DNA from: Streptococcus oralis
Lineage (GTDB): Bacteria; Bacillota; Bacilli; Lactobacillales; Streptococcaceae
DNA: 64,000 bases
Assembly (NCBI RefSeq): GCF_021497945.1
Contig: NZ_CP046524.1
Location: 267,001-331,000, forward strand
Direction: 5' to 3'
The number at the start of each line of letters is the position of its first letter. Position 1 is the first letter of the stretch. This document shows positions 1 through 9,318 of the stretch, piece by piece. The position numbers were made by a program, and so were the translations under genes. The notes beneath the pieces were generated by a model. The model was not told the DNA's origin and ran no database searches. It saw only the letters and a program-made list of their open reading frames with translations.

Positions 1-398
1 TGGGCTTTCCCATTGATGATCGCAAGATGAAGCGAGCTGGTTTGGATTACTGGGATAAGCTTGAGATTTATTTTTATGATAACTTGGCAGACTTTATGTC
101 TCAGATGAAAGGGCAACTTTACTTGATTTCCAAATTTGCAGAAAAGGTCTATTCTAAAGCAGATTTGGCAAGTAGTGGGGATCATTATTTTCTCTTTGGG
201 CGTGAAGATAAGGGCTTACCAGAGGATTTTATGCGCGAACATCCCGAAAAGTCTCTCCGTATTCCTATGAATGATGAGCATGTTCGCAGTCTCAATGTTT
301 CCAATACAGTCTGCATGATTGTCTATGAGGCTCTTCGTCAGCAGAACTTTGCAGGTCTTGAGCTTGTTCACACCTATGAAGCAGATAAATTGAAATAA
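1..398 (+). CDS. trmL: tRNA 2'-O-methyltransferase TrmL, 5'-truncated by window edge
   Basis: The reading frame is open from base 3, so the N-terminus lies outside the window. The visible C-terminal 131 residues carry the SPOUT-family signatures FGREDKGLP and [11 protein letters not shown], which build the knotted S-adenosylmethionine site. TrmL methylates the wobble ribose (position 34) of tRNA-Leu species in the cytoplasm. A short intrinsic terminator follows directly, so this is the last gene of its unit. Another small SPOUT methyltransferase is the main alternative, but the motif spacing and short length fit TrmL. Confidence 0.88.
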   Translation, partial: GFPIDDRKMKRAGLDYWDKLEIYFYDNLADFMSQMKGQLYLISKFAEKVYSKADLASSGDHYFLFGREDKGLPEDFMREHPEKSLRIPMNDEHVRSLNVSNTVCMIVYEALRQQNFAGLELVHTYEADKLK

Positions 399-401
399 TC
401 A

Positions 402-429
402 AAATGCTTGCACTTGCAAGCGTTTTTTG
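402..429 (+). terminator. Intrinsic terminator after trmL
   Basis: GCTTGC-act-TGCAAGC-like stem with a very short loop, followed by a run of six T. It starts four bases after the trmL stop and separates that gene from the riboswitch. Confidence 0.8.
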
Positions 430-440
430 TTATGATTAGA

Positions 441-653
441 GGGTCTTCAGGGCTGGGTGTGATTCCCGACCGGCGGTAAATTTGACTAGCTATTTTAGCT
501 TTCTCGTTGTTGTCTTGTCTCGATATACTTTAAGTATTATCTTCGACTGCGACGCCTAGATAAATCTAAAATATCTTAGCCAAATAAGTCCGCGAGCGCA
601 AGCTGATGTGGTGCGATTCCACAACCGACAGTATAGTCTGGATGGGAGAAGAC
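441..653 (+). promoter_or_regulatory. FMN riboswitch (RFN element) with enlarged variable arm
   Basis: Canonical RFN blocks are present in order: the opening GGGTCTTCAGGGC, the ATTCCCGACCGGCGGTA block, AAGTCCGCGAGCG, GGTGCGATTCC, and CCGACAGTATAGTCTGGATGG followed by GAGAAGAC. GTCTTC (443-448) pairs with GAAGAC (648-653) to close P1. Between GGCGGTA and AAGTCC lies about 104 nt (481-584) that folds back on itself; these arms are usually far shorter. The switch senses FMN and should repress ribU when riboflavin is plentiful. No strong terminator is seen before ribU. TCCAA/TTGGA pairing near the ribosome site suggests translational control, which is inference. Confidence 0.95.
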
Positions 654-810
654 GAAAGAATGGCTTTGTCTGTTCTGATGAGTTTATAGATGAATTGCAA
701 CCGCTTGCTCAACAGAGTGAGGGGGAACTTTTGGGATATAAAAAGTGAGAATAGATAGAGGGATCCTTTCCAACTTCTTCTGATTTTATAGAAAATTGGA
801 GGAACCTGTT

Positions 811-1374
811 ATGACAAACACACGTCGAATTTCGACCATCGCGATTTTATCAGCCATTTCATTTGTGCTGATGTACTTTGACTTTCCGCTTCTACCAGCG
901 GCGTCCTTCCTCAAGATCGAATTTAGTATCTTGCCAGTCCTTGTGGGTCTGGTGGTCATGGACTTACCTGCTGCTCTAGGAGTTCTCTTGATGCGTTCAC
1001 TCTTGAAGTTGCTTCTGAATAGCCAAGGAGTGAATACTTACATTGGTTTGCCGATGAATATCGTAGCTTTGGGAGTTTTTGTCATCGTATTTGCTTTGAT
1101 TTGGAAAAAGGAACGGACAACCCTTCGTTTCCTACTAGGATCTCTAGCTGGAACTATTGGCTTGACCGTGGCAATGTTGGTTCTCAACTATGTCTATGCG
1201 GTTCCTTTATACGCGCAGTTTGCTAACTTTGATATTAGAGAAATTATAGGACTTTCTAACTACTTGATGACCATGGTTTTACCTTTTAACCTGATTGAAG
1301 GTTTAATCTTTGCCGTTTCATTCTGGTTGTTATACGTCCTCTTGAAACCAACCTTAAAACATTATGAGAGATAA
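811..1374 (+). CDS. ribU: Riboflavin ECF transporter S component RibU
   Basis: A 187-residue, very hydrophobic protein with about six predicted membrane segments, the size and pattern of the substrate-binding S component of an energy-coupling-factor vitamin importer. The FMN riboswitch directly upstream identifies the substrate as riboflavin. The start is ATG 811 behind GGAGGA at 798-803; an in-frame TTG at 796 lies inside that ribosome site and is not credible. No ECF ATPase or T component is nearby, as expected for group II ECF systems that share one module. The last 11 bases overlap the next gene, so the two are probably co-translated. Confidence 0.93.
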   Translation: MTNTRRISTIAILSAISFVLMYFDFPLLPAASFLKIEFSILPVLVGLVVMDLPAALGVLLMRSLLKLLLNSQGVNTYIGLPMNIVALGVFVIVFALIWKKERTTLRFLLGSLAGTIGLTVAMLVLNYVYAVPLYAQFANFDIREIIGLSNYLMTMVLPFNLIEGLIFAVSFWLLYVLLKPTLKHYER

Positions 1375-2014
1375 ACAAACATTTTTAATGAAGGGCAGTT
1401 TTGCCCTTTTACTTTTCGTCCTTCTTGGCTATATGGTTAAGTTCTATCCTGAAACGCTGGTCGAATTTGACCAACCGATTCAGACTGCCCTTCGTGGGGA
1501 CTTGCCAAATTATTTGACAGTTCTATTCCGTGCACTTACGCATTTGATTGATATTCCAGTGATTATCACCTGGGTTGCCATTGCAGCCTTTATCTTTTAT
1601 CGTAAGCAGTGGAAGATAGAAAGCTACTTCATGGCGGGCAATCTAGCCTTAGCCGGTCTTTTGATTGTGACCTTTAAAAATATTTACCAGCGCCCACGAC
1701 CAGCTATCTTACACTTGGTAGAGGAGAAGGGATTTTCCTTCCCAAGCGGGCATTCTCTTGCAGTGACACTGATGGTAGGTACTTTGATTGTCATTCTCAG
1801 TCAACGAATTAAAAATCCAGTCTGGAGAAAAATCGTACAAATCGTTCTTGGGTTCTACCTAGTCAGTGTACTGGTGTCAAGGGTCTATCTGGGGGTTCAT
1901 TATCCATCTGATGTTCTTGCCAGTTTCTGTGTGGGCTTGGGAGTCTTGTTTATCGAATTTCCCTTCTATGACAAGCTTCGCTTCCAATGGCGATTTAAAG
2001 GCAAGCAGAAGTGA
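1364..2014 (+). CDS. PAP2-family membrane phosphatase
   Basis: A 216-residue membrane protein with all three PAP2 (lipid phosphate phosphatase) signatures: KxxxxxxRP as KNIYQRPRP, PSGH as FPSGHSLAV, and SRxxxxxHxxxD as SRVYLGVHYPSD. The histidine in the third motif is the nucleophile in this family. Substrates may include undecaprenyl pyrophosphate or phosphatidylglycerol phosphate; the sequence does not decide. It overlaps ribU by 11 bp and should share the FMN-riboswitch transcript, although the link with riboflavin uptake is probably only positional. Confidence 0.9.
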   Translation: MRDKQTFLMKGSFALLLFVLLGYMVKFYPETLVEFDQPIQTALRGDLPNYLTVLFRALTHLIDIPVIITWVAIAAFIFYRKQWKIESYFMAGNLALAGLLIVTFKNIYQRPRPAILHLVEEKGFSFPSGHSLAVTLMVGTLIVILSQRIKNPVWRKIVQIVLGFYLVSVLVSRVYLGVHYPSDVLASFCVGLGVLFIEFPFYDKLRFQWRFKGKQK

Positions 2015-2041
2015 GTATCGAATTCCCTTGAGGAGAAAGAA

Positions 2042-2461
2042 ATGAAAGTCAACATAAAAGCTCTCCATCCGACTCAACTATACTTATCAGAAAAGAAACT
2101 AGAAGGCATCCAGACACTTTATCAATCGGCAGAAATCATCAATGTTGTTCCAATCAGTATTCTTGCGTTCGGAGACTGCTTGTTGATTACAGACGGGCAT
2201 CACAGGGCTTATCAGGCTTTATTGGCAGGTAGGGATACGATTTCTGCTGAGTGGGATAGAGATGGTGGCGATGAACTGTATTATCTCTATGCGCAAGCTT
2301 GCGAGGAAAGAAAGATTTACTCTGTTTTGGATTTAAAAGACCGTATCTTAGCTCAAGATGAGTATGAAGCAAAATGGTATAACTGGTGCGATGGTTTTAA
2401 TCAAGCAGCAACTCTTTTATTAAAAAGGAAAGCAGATGAAACAGGTCCTACAAATAGGTAG
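2042..2461 (+). CDS. ParB-like domain protein of unknown role
   Basis: A 139-residue soluble protein. Residues about 1-75 resemble the ParB/sulfiredoxin-like fold, with the hallmark ITDGHHRAYQAL, which in this superfamily binds nucleotide. There is no helix-turn-helix and no partner ParA, so a partitioning role is unlikely. A GAGGAGA ribosome site lies just before ATG 2042. It overlaps the following GNAT gene by 26 bp, so the two are translated from one message. I cannot name a substrate. Confidence 0.7.
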   Translation: MKVNIKALHPTQLYLSEKKLEGIQTLYQSAEIINVVPISILAFGDCLLITDGHHRAYQALLAGRDTISAEWDRDGGDELYYLYAQACEERKIYSVLDLKDRILAQDEYEAKWYNWCDGFNQAATLLLKRKADETGPTNR

Positions 2462-2915
2462 TGTATTGCGTCTTGTTCCTTATTATAAGGTCAATCATTG
2501 TGAGGAAGCTTTTGCTTGGTATCAGGATGTGAACTTGGTTTACCTCGTAGATGGTGTGAAGAGTCCTTACAGTCCAGCGACCTTGGAAGCTATGTATTCC
2601 TATTTGGATCAGCATGGTGAGCTTTTTTGGATTGAAGTCAAGGAGAAGGGAGAATGGTTTCCAATTGGGGATGTTACTCTATCTCAGGATAATCTTCCCA
2701 TTGTGATTGGGAATCCCGCTTACCAACATCGAGGACTTGGAAAAAAGGTTCTAAGTACTTTGATTGAATTGGCTCGAGTAAAAGGATGGAAAGAATTGAG
2801 AGTCAAGGAAATCTACACCTACAATCATGCTTATAGGAGGTGTTTCAAGTCGCTTGGATTTGTGGAAAATGGAACAACAGAAAAAGGAACGAGTTTTATA
2901 TTGAAATTAGTCTAA
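2436..2915 (+). CDS. GNAT-family N-acetyltransferase
   Basis: A 159-residue protein with the GNAT acetyl-CoA site: the core NPAYQHRGLGKKVLSTLIEL matches the QxxGxG/A motif, followed by the typical strand-helix end YRRCFKSLGFVENG. The substrate is unknown. It starts inside the end of the ParB-like gene (ATG 2436), with an AAAGGA-type site just upstream. It closes the transcription unit that starts at ribU; the phenylalanine T-box leader begins shortly after. Confidence 0.85.
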   Translation: MKQVLQIGSVLRLVPYYKVNHCEEAFAWYQDVNLVYLVDGVKSPYSPATLEAMYSYLDQHGELFWIEVKEKGEWFPIGDVTLSQDNLPIVIGNPAYQHRGLGKKVLSTLIELARVKGWKELRVKEIYTYNHAYRRCFKSLGFVENGTTEKGTSFILKLV

Positions 2916-2921
2916 TCTAAC

Positions 2922-2950
2922 TTGTTTTTTAACTAAAAATTTGATAAACT
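2922..2950 (+). promoter_or_regulatory. Promoter of the pheS leader
   Basis: TTGTTT (2922-2927) and TAAACT (2945-2950) are separated by 17 bp. Transcription would begin just before stem I of the T-box. Confidence 0.5.
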
Positions 2951-2972
2951 ATGTAGTAATCGAATAGAAATC

Positions 2973-3140
2973 CGCAAGACTAGTAACTCAAGGGAAGTAT
3001 ATCAGGGAGGAGGGCCATGACTGTAAGCTCTCTATATGAAAGCTGAGTGAATTCACTTGCGCATGGATTTAGAAATGAAGGTCTGACTTGTCAGATGAAA
3101 CGGATGGTACCGCGTGTCAACGCTCCGAGTGGAGTTTTTG
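2973..3140 (+). promoter_or_regulatory. T-box riboswitch with phenylalanine specifier
   Basis: Stem I can be read by eye: CGCAAG (2973-2978) pairs with CTTGCG (3056-3061), and ACTCA pairs with TGAGT, leaving the specifier loop GAATTCA in which TTC (3052-3054) is a Phe codon. The 5' side of the loop contains AGTA, as in known S-turn specifier loops. The conserved T-box TGGTACCGCG lies at 3105-3114, followed by the terminator hairpin CTCCGAGTGGAG and TTTTT near 3121-3139. Uncharged tRNA-Phe should stabilise the antiterminator and allow pheS-pheT transcription. Confidence 0.9.
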
Positions 3141-3184
3141 GCATGTGGTTTTCTTTTTATCTACGAGCGACTGATGGAGGAATT

Positions 3185-4231
3185 ATGTCAACTATTGAAG
3201 AACAATTAAAAGCGCTTCGCGAAGAAACGCTGGCTAGCTTGAAGCAGATTACTGCTGAAAATGAAAAAGAGATGCAAGAATTACGTGTCTCTATCCTTGG
3301 TAAAAAAGGTTCGCTTACCGAAATTCTTAAAGGGATGAAGGATGTTTCTGCTGAGATGCGCCCAATCATCGGGAAACACGTCAACGAGGCTCGTGATGTC
3401 TTGACGGCCGCTTTTGAAGAAACAGCAAAGCTCTTGGAAGAAAAGAAAGTTGAAGCACAACTTGCTAGCGAGAGCATCGATGTGACCCTTCCAGGTCGTC
3501 CAGTTGCGACTGGTCACCGTCACGTCCTTACGCAAACCAGTGAAGAAATCGAAGATATTTTCATCGGTATGGGTTATCAAGTCGTGGATGGCTTTGAAGT
3601 TGAAAAAGACTACTACAACTTTGAGCGGATGAATCTTCCAAAAGACCATCCAGCTCGCGATATGCAGGACACTTTCTATATCACAGAAGAAATCTTGCTC
3701 CGTACTCACACGTCTCCAGTTCAGGCGCGTGCCATGGATGCCCATGATTTTTCAAAAGGTCCTTTGAAGATGATCTCACCAGGACGTGTATTCCGCCGTG
3801 ACACGGACGATGCGACCCACAGTCACCAATTCCACCAAATCGAAGGCTTGGTTGTTGGGAAAAATATCTCTATGGCTGACCTTCAAGGAACGCTTCAGTT
3901 GATTGTCCAAAAAATGTTTGGTGAAGAGCGTCAGATCCGTCTGCGTCCATCTTACTTCCCATTCACAGAGCCATCTGTTGAGGTGGATGTTTCCTGCTTC
4001 AAGTGTGGCGGAGAAGGCTGTAACGTATGTAAGAAAACAGGTTGGATCGAAATCATGGGTGCCGGTATGGTTCACCCACGTGTCCTTGAGATGAGTGGTA
4101 TTGATGCAACGGTTTACTCTGGTTTTGCCTTTGGTCTTGGTCAAGAGCGTGTAGCCATGCTCCGTTACGGAATCAACGATATCCGTGGATTCTACCAAGG
4201 AGATGTCCGTTTCTCAGAACAGTTTAAATAA
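3185..4231 (+). CDS. pheS: Phenylalanyl-tRNA synthetase alpha subunit
   Basis: A 348-residue class II synthetase subunit that charges tRNA-Phe as an alpha2-beta2 complex with PheT. Residues 1-85 form the N-terminal coiled coil and the rest is the catalytic core, including [19 protein letters not shown] and the motif 3 region [18 protein letters not shown] CxxCxxxxCxxC-type cluster ([17 protein letters not shown]) is also present. The start is ATG 3185 after GGAGGA (3175-3180); the longer frame from 3047 runs through the T-box and is discarded. It is regulated by the T-box upstream. Confidence 0.97.
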   Translation: MSTIEEQLKALREETLASLKQITAENEKEMQELRVSILGKKGSLTEILKGMKDVSAEMRPIIGKHVNEARDVLTAAFEETAKLLEEKKVEAQLASESIDVTLPGRPVATGHRHVLTQTSEEIEDIFIGMGYQVVDGFEVEKDYYNFERMNLPKDHPARDMQDTFYITEEILLRTHTSPVQARAMDAHDFSKGPLKMISPGRVFRRDTDDATHSHQFHQIEGLVVGKNISMADLQGTLQLIVQKMFGEERQIRLRPSYFPFTEPSVEVDVSCFKCGGEGCNVCKKTGWIEIMGAGMVHPRVLEMSGIDATVYSGFAFGLGQERVAMLRYGINDIRGFYQGDVRFSEQFK

Positions 4232-4362
4232 GATTGAAACCTGAAATACAGTTCTATATAGTCGTTCTCGTTTTCTCATAGTTTAGAAATAGAAACGACT
4301 GACTCGAAGAAAAAGAAAGGAATTGAAAAGGTCTTACTCGGTGGGATCTTACAATCAGAATT
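4232..4362 (+). other. pheS-pheT spacer with hairpin
   Basis: 131 bases without a gene. GTCGTT near 4261 can pair with AACGAC near 4298 to give a long imperfect hairpin, followed by purine-rich sequence (AAAGGAATTGAAAAGG). No strong ribosome site lies within 15 bases of the pheT ATG. Confidence 0.5.
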
Positions 4363-6768
4363 ATGCTTGTATCTTATAAATGGTTAAAAGAGTTGGTGGA
4401 CATTGATGTGCCATCACAAGAGTTGGCTGAAAAAATGTCAACTACAGGGATTGAAGTGGAAGGTGTGGAATCACCTGCTGCTGGTCTCTCAAAAATTGTC
4501 GTCGGTGAGGTCTTGTCTTGCGAAGATGTGCCCGAAACACACTTGCATGTTTGCCAAGTCAATGTGGGCGAAGAAGAAGCCCGTCAAATCGTCTGTGGCG
4601 CCCCAAATGTGCGCGCAGGCATCAAGGTTATGGTGGCTCTTCCGGGAGCTCGCATTGCGGACAACTACAAGATTAAAAAAGGAAAAATCCGTGGTTTAGA
4701 GTCATTAGGGATGATCTGTTCATTAGGTGAATTGGGCATTTCTGACTCAGTTGTTCCAAAAGAATTTGCAGATGGGATCCAAATTTTGCCAGAGGATGCT
4801 GTTCCAGGAGAAGAGGTCTTCTCTTACCTAGACTTGGATGATGAAATCATCGAGCTTTCCATCACTCCAAACCGTGCAGACGCTCTTTCGATGCGTGGGG
4901 TTGCGCACGAAGTCGCAGCTATCTATGACAAGGCAGTCAACTTTAAAGAATTTGCTCTTTCAGAAACAGACCAAGTTGCAGCGGATGCTCTTTCTGTCAG
5001 CATTGACACAGACAAGGCTCCTTACTATGCAGCCCGTATTTTGGATAATGTGACTATCGCACCAAGTCCACAGTGGTTGCAAAACCTTCTTATGAATGAA
5101 GGTATCCGTCCTATCAACAACGTAGTCGACGTGACCAACTATATCCTGCTTTACTTTGGTCAACCGATGCATGCCTTTGACTTGGATACCTTTGAAGGGA
5201 CTGACATCCTTGTGCGTGAAGCGCGTGCCGGTGAAAAATTGGTGACCTTGGACGGTGAAGAACGTGAACTTGCAGAAACTGACCTAGTCATCACTGTCGC
5301 AGACAAGCCAGTTGCCCTTGCAGGTGTCATGGGTGGTCAAGCAACCGAAATCTCTGAAAATTCTAGTCGCGTTGTCCTTGAAGCAGCTGTTTTCAATGGC
5401 AAATCTATCCGTAAGACCAGCGGTCGCTTGAATCTTCGTTCTGAGTCATCTTCTCGCTTTGAAAAAGGCATCAATGTGGCAACAGTCAATGAAGCCCTTG
5501 ATGCGGCAGCTAGTATGATTGTAGAACTTGCGGGTGCGACGGTGCGTAAGGGCATCGTATCGGCTGGTGAACTTGATACCTCTGATGTAGAAGTTTCTTC
5601 AACCCTTGCAGACGTTAACCGTGTCCTTGGTACAGAGCTTTCATACGCAGATGTAGAAGACGTTTTCCGTCGTCTTGGCTTTGGGCTTTCTGGAAATGCG
5701 GAAGCCTTCACTGTCAGCGTCCCACGTCGTCGTTGGGATATCACCATCGAGGCAGACCTCTTTGAAGAAATCGCTCGTATCTACGGTTACGACCGCTTGC
5801 CAACTAGCCTTCCAAAAGATGACGGTACAGCCGGTGAATTGACTGCGACACAAAAACTTCGTCGCCAAGTTCGTACTATCGCTGAAGGAGCAGGTTTGAC
5901 AGAAATCATCACCTACGCTCTGACAACGCCTGAGAAAGCAGTTGAGTTTACGGCTCAACCAAGCAACCTTACAGAACTCATGTGGCCTATGACAGTGGAT
6001 CGCTCCGTTCTCCGTCAAAATATGATCTCAGGTATCCTTGATACAGTGGCCTACAATGTAGCTCGTAAGAACAAAAACTTGGCTCTTTACGAGATTGGAA
6101 AAGTCTTCGAACAAACAGGCAATCCCAAAGAAGACCTACCAAACGAAATCAACAGCTTTGCCTTTGCCTTGACAGGATTGGTCGCAGAAAAAGACTTCCA
6201 AACAGCAGCGGTTCCAGTTGATTTCTTCTATGCTAAGGGAATCCTTGAAGCCCTCTTTGCTCGTTTGGGACTAGGAGTAACTTATACAGCAACATCTGAA
6301 ATCGCTAGCCTCCATCCAGGTCGTACAGCTGTGATTTCACTCGGTGACCAAGTTCTTGGTTTCCTTGGCCAAGTACATCCAGTCACTGCCAAGGCTTACG
6401 ATATCCCAGAAACTTATGTAGCGGAACTTAACCTTTCAGCTATCGAAGCTGCTCTCCAACCGGCTGCTCCATTTGTGGAAATCACGAAATTCCCAGCAGT
6501 CAGCCGTGATATCGCCCTTCTTCTCAAGGCAGAAATTAGCCATCAAGAAGTTGTAGACGCTATCCAAGCTGCAGGTGTGAAACGATTGACAGACATCAAA
6601 CTCTTTGACGTCTTCTCAGGTGAAAAATTGGGACTTGGCATGAAGTCAATGGCTTATAGCCTAACCTTCCAAAATCCAGAAGATAGCTTGACGGACGAAG
6701 AAGTCGCACGCTATATGGAAAAAATCCAAGCTTCTCTCGAAGAAAAAGTCCATGCAGAAGTGCGTTAA
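4363..6768 (+). CDS. pheT: Phenylalanyl-tRNA synthetase beta subunit
   Basis: An 801-residue protein of normal length for the family. Domains in order: N-terminal region with the tRNA-binding OB fold (about 40-155, [20 protein letters not shown]), B3/B4 editing domain (about 210-385, including [10 protein letters not shown]), B5 domain, catalytic-like core, and a C-terminal anticodon-binding domain (about 710-801, [12 protein letters not shown]). It hydrolyses Tyr-tRNA-Phe errors and holds the alpha subunit. ATG 4363 matches the conserved start [12 protein letters not shown] but lacks a good Shine-Dalgarno sequence. It is part of the T-box unit and is ended by a terminator seven bases later. 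Confidence 0.97.
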   Translation: MLVSYKWLKELVDIDVPSQELAEKMSTTGIEVEGVESPAAGLSKIVVGEVLSCEDVPETHLHVCQVNVGEEEARQIVCGAPNVRAGIKVMVALPGARIADNYKIKKGKIRGLESLGMICSLGELGISDSVVPKEFADGIQILPEDAVPGEEVFSYLDLDDEIIELSITPNRADALSMRGVAHEVAAIYDKAVNFKEFALSETDQVAADALSVSIDTDKAPYYAARILDNVTIAPSPQWLQNLLMNEGIRPINNVVDVTNYILLYFGQPMHAFDLDTFEGTDILVREARAGEKLVTLDGEERELAETDLVITVADKPVALAGVMGGQATEISENSSRVVLEAAVFNGKSIRKTSGRLNLRSESSSRFEKGINVATVNEALDAAASMIVELAGATVRKGIVSAGELDTSDVEVSSTLADVNRVLGTELSYADVEDVFRRLGFGLSGNAEAFTVSVPRRRWDITIEADLFEEIARIYGYDRLPTSLPKDDGTAGELTATQKLRRQVRTIAEGAGLTEIITYALTTPEKAVEFTAQPSNLTELMWPMTVDRSVLRQNMISGILDTVAYNVARKNKNLALYEIGKVFEQTGNPKEDLPNEINSFAFALTGLVAEKDFQTAAVPVDFFYAKGILEALFARLGLGVTYTATSEIASLHPGRTAVISLGDQVLGFLGQVHPVTAKAYDIPETYVAELNLSAIEAALQPAAPFVEITKFPAVSRDIALLLKAEISHQEVVDAIQAAGVKRLTDIKLFDVFSGEKLGLGMKSMAYSLTFQNPEDSLTDEEVARYMEKIQASLEEKVHAEVR

Positions 6769-6774
6769 CTCATC

Positions 6775-6799
6775 AATCCATCCTTCGGGGTGGATTTTT
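6775..6799 (+). terminator. Terminator after pheT
   Basis: AATCCATCC-ttc-GGGGTGGATT stem followed by TTTTT. This closes the pheST unit. Confidence 0.85.
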
Positions 6800-6962
6800 A
6801 GTTTCAAAAGGACAGTTCAGGATCAAAAATGAACAATTGGGGAGTAAAAGCTCTCAGCTATACTTTATTGGGTTATAATTGGTCTATCACTTGGGTACTC
6901 AAAACCCTTAGAGAGTTTAGTTTTTAAGGAAGGATGAACAAGATAAAAATGTACATAAATCC

Positions 6963-6991
6963 TTGTAAAGGCTATCAAAAAGGAGTATAAT
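6963..6991 (+). promoter_or_regulatory. Promoter of the ABC exporter operon
   Basis: TTGTAA (6963-6968), 17-bp spacer, TATAAT (6986-6991). It lies about 30 bases before the first gene. The preceding stretch 6800-6962 shows no gene, only another possible TATACT at about 6862. Confidence 0.75.
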
Positions 6992-7018
6992 AAGTGCAAC
7001 ATATTTCGGAGGTGGAAA

Positions 7019-7912
7019 ATGCTAGAAGTAAGAAATCTAGAGAAAAGTTTCGGTTCCAAGCAAGTCTTGTTTGGTGTAGATTTTCAGGCAAGTCCAGGAC
7101 GGATTCTGGGGCTGGTCGGGAAAAATGGTTCTGGGAAAACAACGATTTTCCACAGTATTTTGAAATTTTTGGACTATCAAGGAGAGATCAGTCTGGATGG
7201 ACAGGAGATTCGTCAGGAGACTTACGCTCGGATAGGTTATTTGCCTGAAGAACGCAGTCTCATGCCCAAGTTGACAGTCCTTGAGCAAGTTCGTTACTTG
7301 GCTACTCTAAAGGGCATGGATGCTAAGGAGGTCAAAGAAAAACTTCCTCAATGGATGGAAAAACTGGAAGTGAAGGGGAAATTGACTGACAAAATCAAGA
7401 GCCTCTCAAAAGGAAATCAGCAGAAAATCCAGTTGATTATCACCCTCATCCATGAGCCAGACTTGATTATCCTGGATGAGCCCTTTAGTGGTCTGGATCC
7501 AGTCAATACCGAGTTGCTCAAGCAGGTTATCTTAAAAGAAAAAGAGCGTGGGGCGACCATTATCTTTTCTGACCATGTCATGACCAATGTCGAGGAGCTT
7601 TGCGATGATATTCTCATGATTCGAGATGGGCGTGTGGTCTTGCATGGACCAGTCCAAGAAGTTCGCAATCAATACGGTAAAACGCGTCTCTTTGTTTCAA
7701 GTGAACGAAGCAAGGAAGAACTGGAAAGTCTTCCTCATGTCAAACAGGTGAGCTTGACCAAGCAAGGCAGTTGGAAATTGATTTTAGATGATGAGAGTGC
7801 TGGAAGGGAACTCTTCCCAATCCTCACTCAAGGTCAATACATCGCGACCTTTGACCAACAAGCTCCAACAATCGATGAAATCTTTAAACTAGAATCAGGG
7901 GTGGAAGTATGA
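7019..7912 (+). CDS. ABC transporter ATP-binding protein
   Basis: A 297-residue ATPase. Walker A is GLVGKNGSGKTT, the signature is LSKGNQQKIQLI, Walker B is LIILDEPFSGLDP, and the switch His is in IIFSDHVM. The C-terminal 80 residues match the extension seen in sodium/drug ABC-2 ATPases of the NatA type. The start ATG 7019 follows GGAGG at 7009-7013. The last four bases overlap the permease start (ATGA), so the two are coupled. It probably powers export of an ion, peptide or drug; the substrate cannot be read. Confidence 0.9.
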   Translation: MLEVRNLEKSFGSKQVLFGVDFQASPGRILGLVGKNGSGKTTIFHSILKFLDYQGEISLDGQEIRQETYARIGYLPEERSLMPKLTVLEQVRYLATLKGMDAKEVKEKLPQWMEKLEVKGKLTDKIKSLSKGNQQKIQLIITLIHEPDLIILDEPFSGLDPVNTELLKQVILKEKERGATIIFSDHVMTNVEELCDDILMIRDGRVVLHGPVQEVRNQYGKTRLFVSSERSKEELESLPHVKQVSLTKQGSWKLILDDESAGRELFPILTQGQYIATFDQQAPTIDEIFKLESGVEV

Positions 7913-9108
7913 GAAATATGTGGGTAGTTATTAAAGAAACTTATCTGCGACATGTCAAGTCCTGGAGTTTCTTCTTTATGGTGATTTCGCCGTTTCTCTT
8001 TTTAGGATTATCTGTAGGAATCGGCTATCTCCAAGGGTCTTCTATGGCCAAGAATAGCAAGGTAGCAGTGGTAACAACTGTTCCAACTGTGGCAGAAGGG
8101 CTCAAGGGTACCAATGGCATTAACTTTGACTATCAGGATGAAGCCAGTGCCCAAGCTGCTATCAAGGATGAGAAAATCAAGGGTTATCTAACTATTGATC
8201 AAGAGGACAGTGTCCTCAAGGCCGTTTACCATGGTGAAACTTCTCTTGAAACAGGTATCAAGCTAGCAGTAACCAATAAACTCAATGAACTGCAATACCA
8301 ACTCAATCGTTCGGCAGCCAATTTGTCTCAAGAACAGGAAAAACGCCTGAGTCAAACCGTTGACTTTACTGAGAAGATTGATGAATCCAAAGAAGATAAA
8401 AAGATGGTTCAAACCATTGCGGCCGCAGGGCTTGGTTTCTTCCTTTATATGATTTTGATTACTTATGCTAGTGTCACTGCTCAGGAAGTAGCCAGCGAGA
8501 AAGGAACCAAAATCATGGAAGTGGTCTTTTCTAGTATCAGAGCTAGTCATTATTTCTACGCTCGCATGCTGGCTCTGCTTCTTGTGATTTTGACTCATAT
8601 TGGAATTTACGTCGTGGGTGGGCTGGCTGCCATTCTGCTCTTTAAAGATATCCCTATCTTGGCACAATCTGGTATTTTAAACCACTTGGGAGAGGCCTTC
8701 TCGCTCAATACCTTATTGTTTGTCTTGGTTAGTCTCTTTATGTACGTTGTTTTAGCAGCCTTCCTAGGATCCATGGTTTCTCGCCCTGAGGATTCAGGAA
8801 AGGCCTTGTCGCCATTGATGATCTTGATTATAGCAGGATTTGTGGGTGTGACCTCTCTAGGTGCTGCTGGGGATAATTTAGTTCTGAAAATTGGTTCCTA
8901 TATCCCTTTCATTTCGACTTTCTTTATGCCATTTAGAGCTATAAATGGGTATGCAAGTGGTCTGGAAGCTTGGACTTCTCTTGCCATAACGGTTGCTTTT
9001 GCAGTCACTGCAACAGTCTTTATCGGACGCATGTATGCCAGCCTAGTCCTTCAAACGGATGATTTAGGAATCTGGAAAACTTTTAAACGTGCCTTAGCTT
9101 ATAAATAG
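7909..9108 (+). CDS. ABC-2 type permease (NatB-like)
   Basis: A 399-residue membrane protein. The topology is one N-terminal membrane segment (about 20-42), a large extracellular domain (about 45-165), then five or so hydrophobic segments. It has the ABC-2 intracellular signature VASEKGTKIMEVVFSSI (about 194-210), in which E-K-G-T is typical of NatB-like exporters. It pairs with the ATPase that overlaps its start. A terminator sits directly after the stop. Confidence 0.88.
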   Translation: MRNMWVVIKETYLRHVKSWSFFFMVISPFLFLGLSVGIGYLQGSSMAKNSKVAVVTTVPTVAEGLKGTNGINFDYQDEASAQAAIKDEKIKGYLTIDQEDSVLKAVYHGETSLETGIKLAVTNKLNELQYQLNRSAANLSQEQEKRLSQTVDFTEKIDESKEDKKMVQTIAAAGLGFFLYMILITYASVTAQEVASEKGTKIMEVVFSSIRASHYFYARMLALLLVILTHIGIYVVGGLAAILLFKDIPILAQSGILNHLGEAFSLNTLLFVLVSLFMYVVLAAFLGSMVSRPEDSGKALSPLMILIIAGFVGVTSLGAAGDNLVLKIGSYIPFISTFFMPFRAINGYASGLEAWTSLAITVAFAVTATVFIGRMYASLVLQTDDLGIWKTFKRALAYK

Positions 9109-9112
9109 GAGA

Positions 9113-9135
9113 GCCTCGCAAAAGCGAGGTTTTTC
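9113..9135 (+). terminator. Terminator after the ABC operon
   Basis: GCCTCGC-aaaa-GCGAGGT stem with TTTTT. Confidence 0.88.
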
Positions 9136-9179
9136 TAGATGTTAAACACTGAAATCAGCAAAAATATTTTTCATATCTA

Positions 9180-9209
9180 TTGACTTTTAGTGGTAAAATT
9201 TGGTATGAT
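9180..9209 (+). promoter_or_regulatory. Promoter of rplM-rpsI
   Basis: TTGACT (9180-9185), 18-bp spacer, TATGAT (9204-9209). The start of transcription near 9216 coincides with the start of the structured leader. Confidence 0.8.
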
Positions 9210-9215
9210 AGTAGA

Positions 9216-9296
9216 CGGTATTGTTTACCCCATTTGTAAGGCCCCGGAACCTTTCAAATACCCCGCGGACTGGAACATCCGCCCTGTAAACAAAAA
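9216..9296 (+). promoter_or_regulatory. L13 ribosomal-protein leader RNA
   Basis: The leader closes by GTTTAC (9223-9228) with GTAAAC (9286-9291). Inside are ATTTG/CAAAT and GCGGA/TCCGC helices with GC-rich loops, which matches the Firmicutes L13 leader that lets L13 repress its own operon. The structure, not coding, explains why the frame is open upstream of rplM. Confidence 0.82.
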
Positions 9297-9318
9297 CGAT
9301 ATTCATATAGGAGAAATC

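Noticed and set aside
3047..3184. N-terminal extension of pheS
   Set aside because: The frame runs through the T-box and its terminator; ATG 3185 has the ribosome site and gives the normal length.
6865..7059. Minus-strand 64-residue frame before the ABC operon
   Set aside because: It overlaps the operon promoter and start, and has no ribosome site; noncoding composition.
9190..9318. N-terminal extension of rplM
   Set aside because: It covers the promoter -10 and the L13 leader RNA; L13 starts at ATG 9319.
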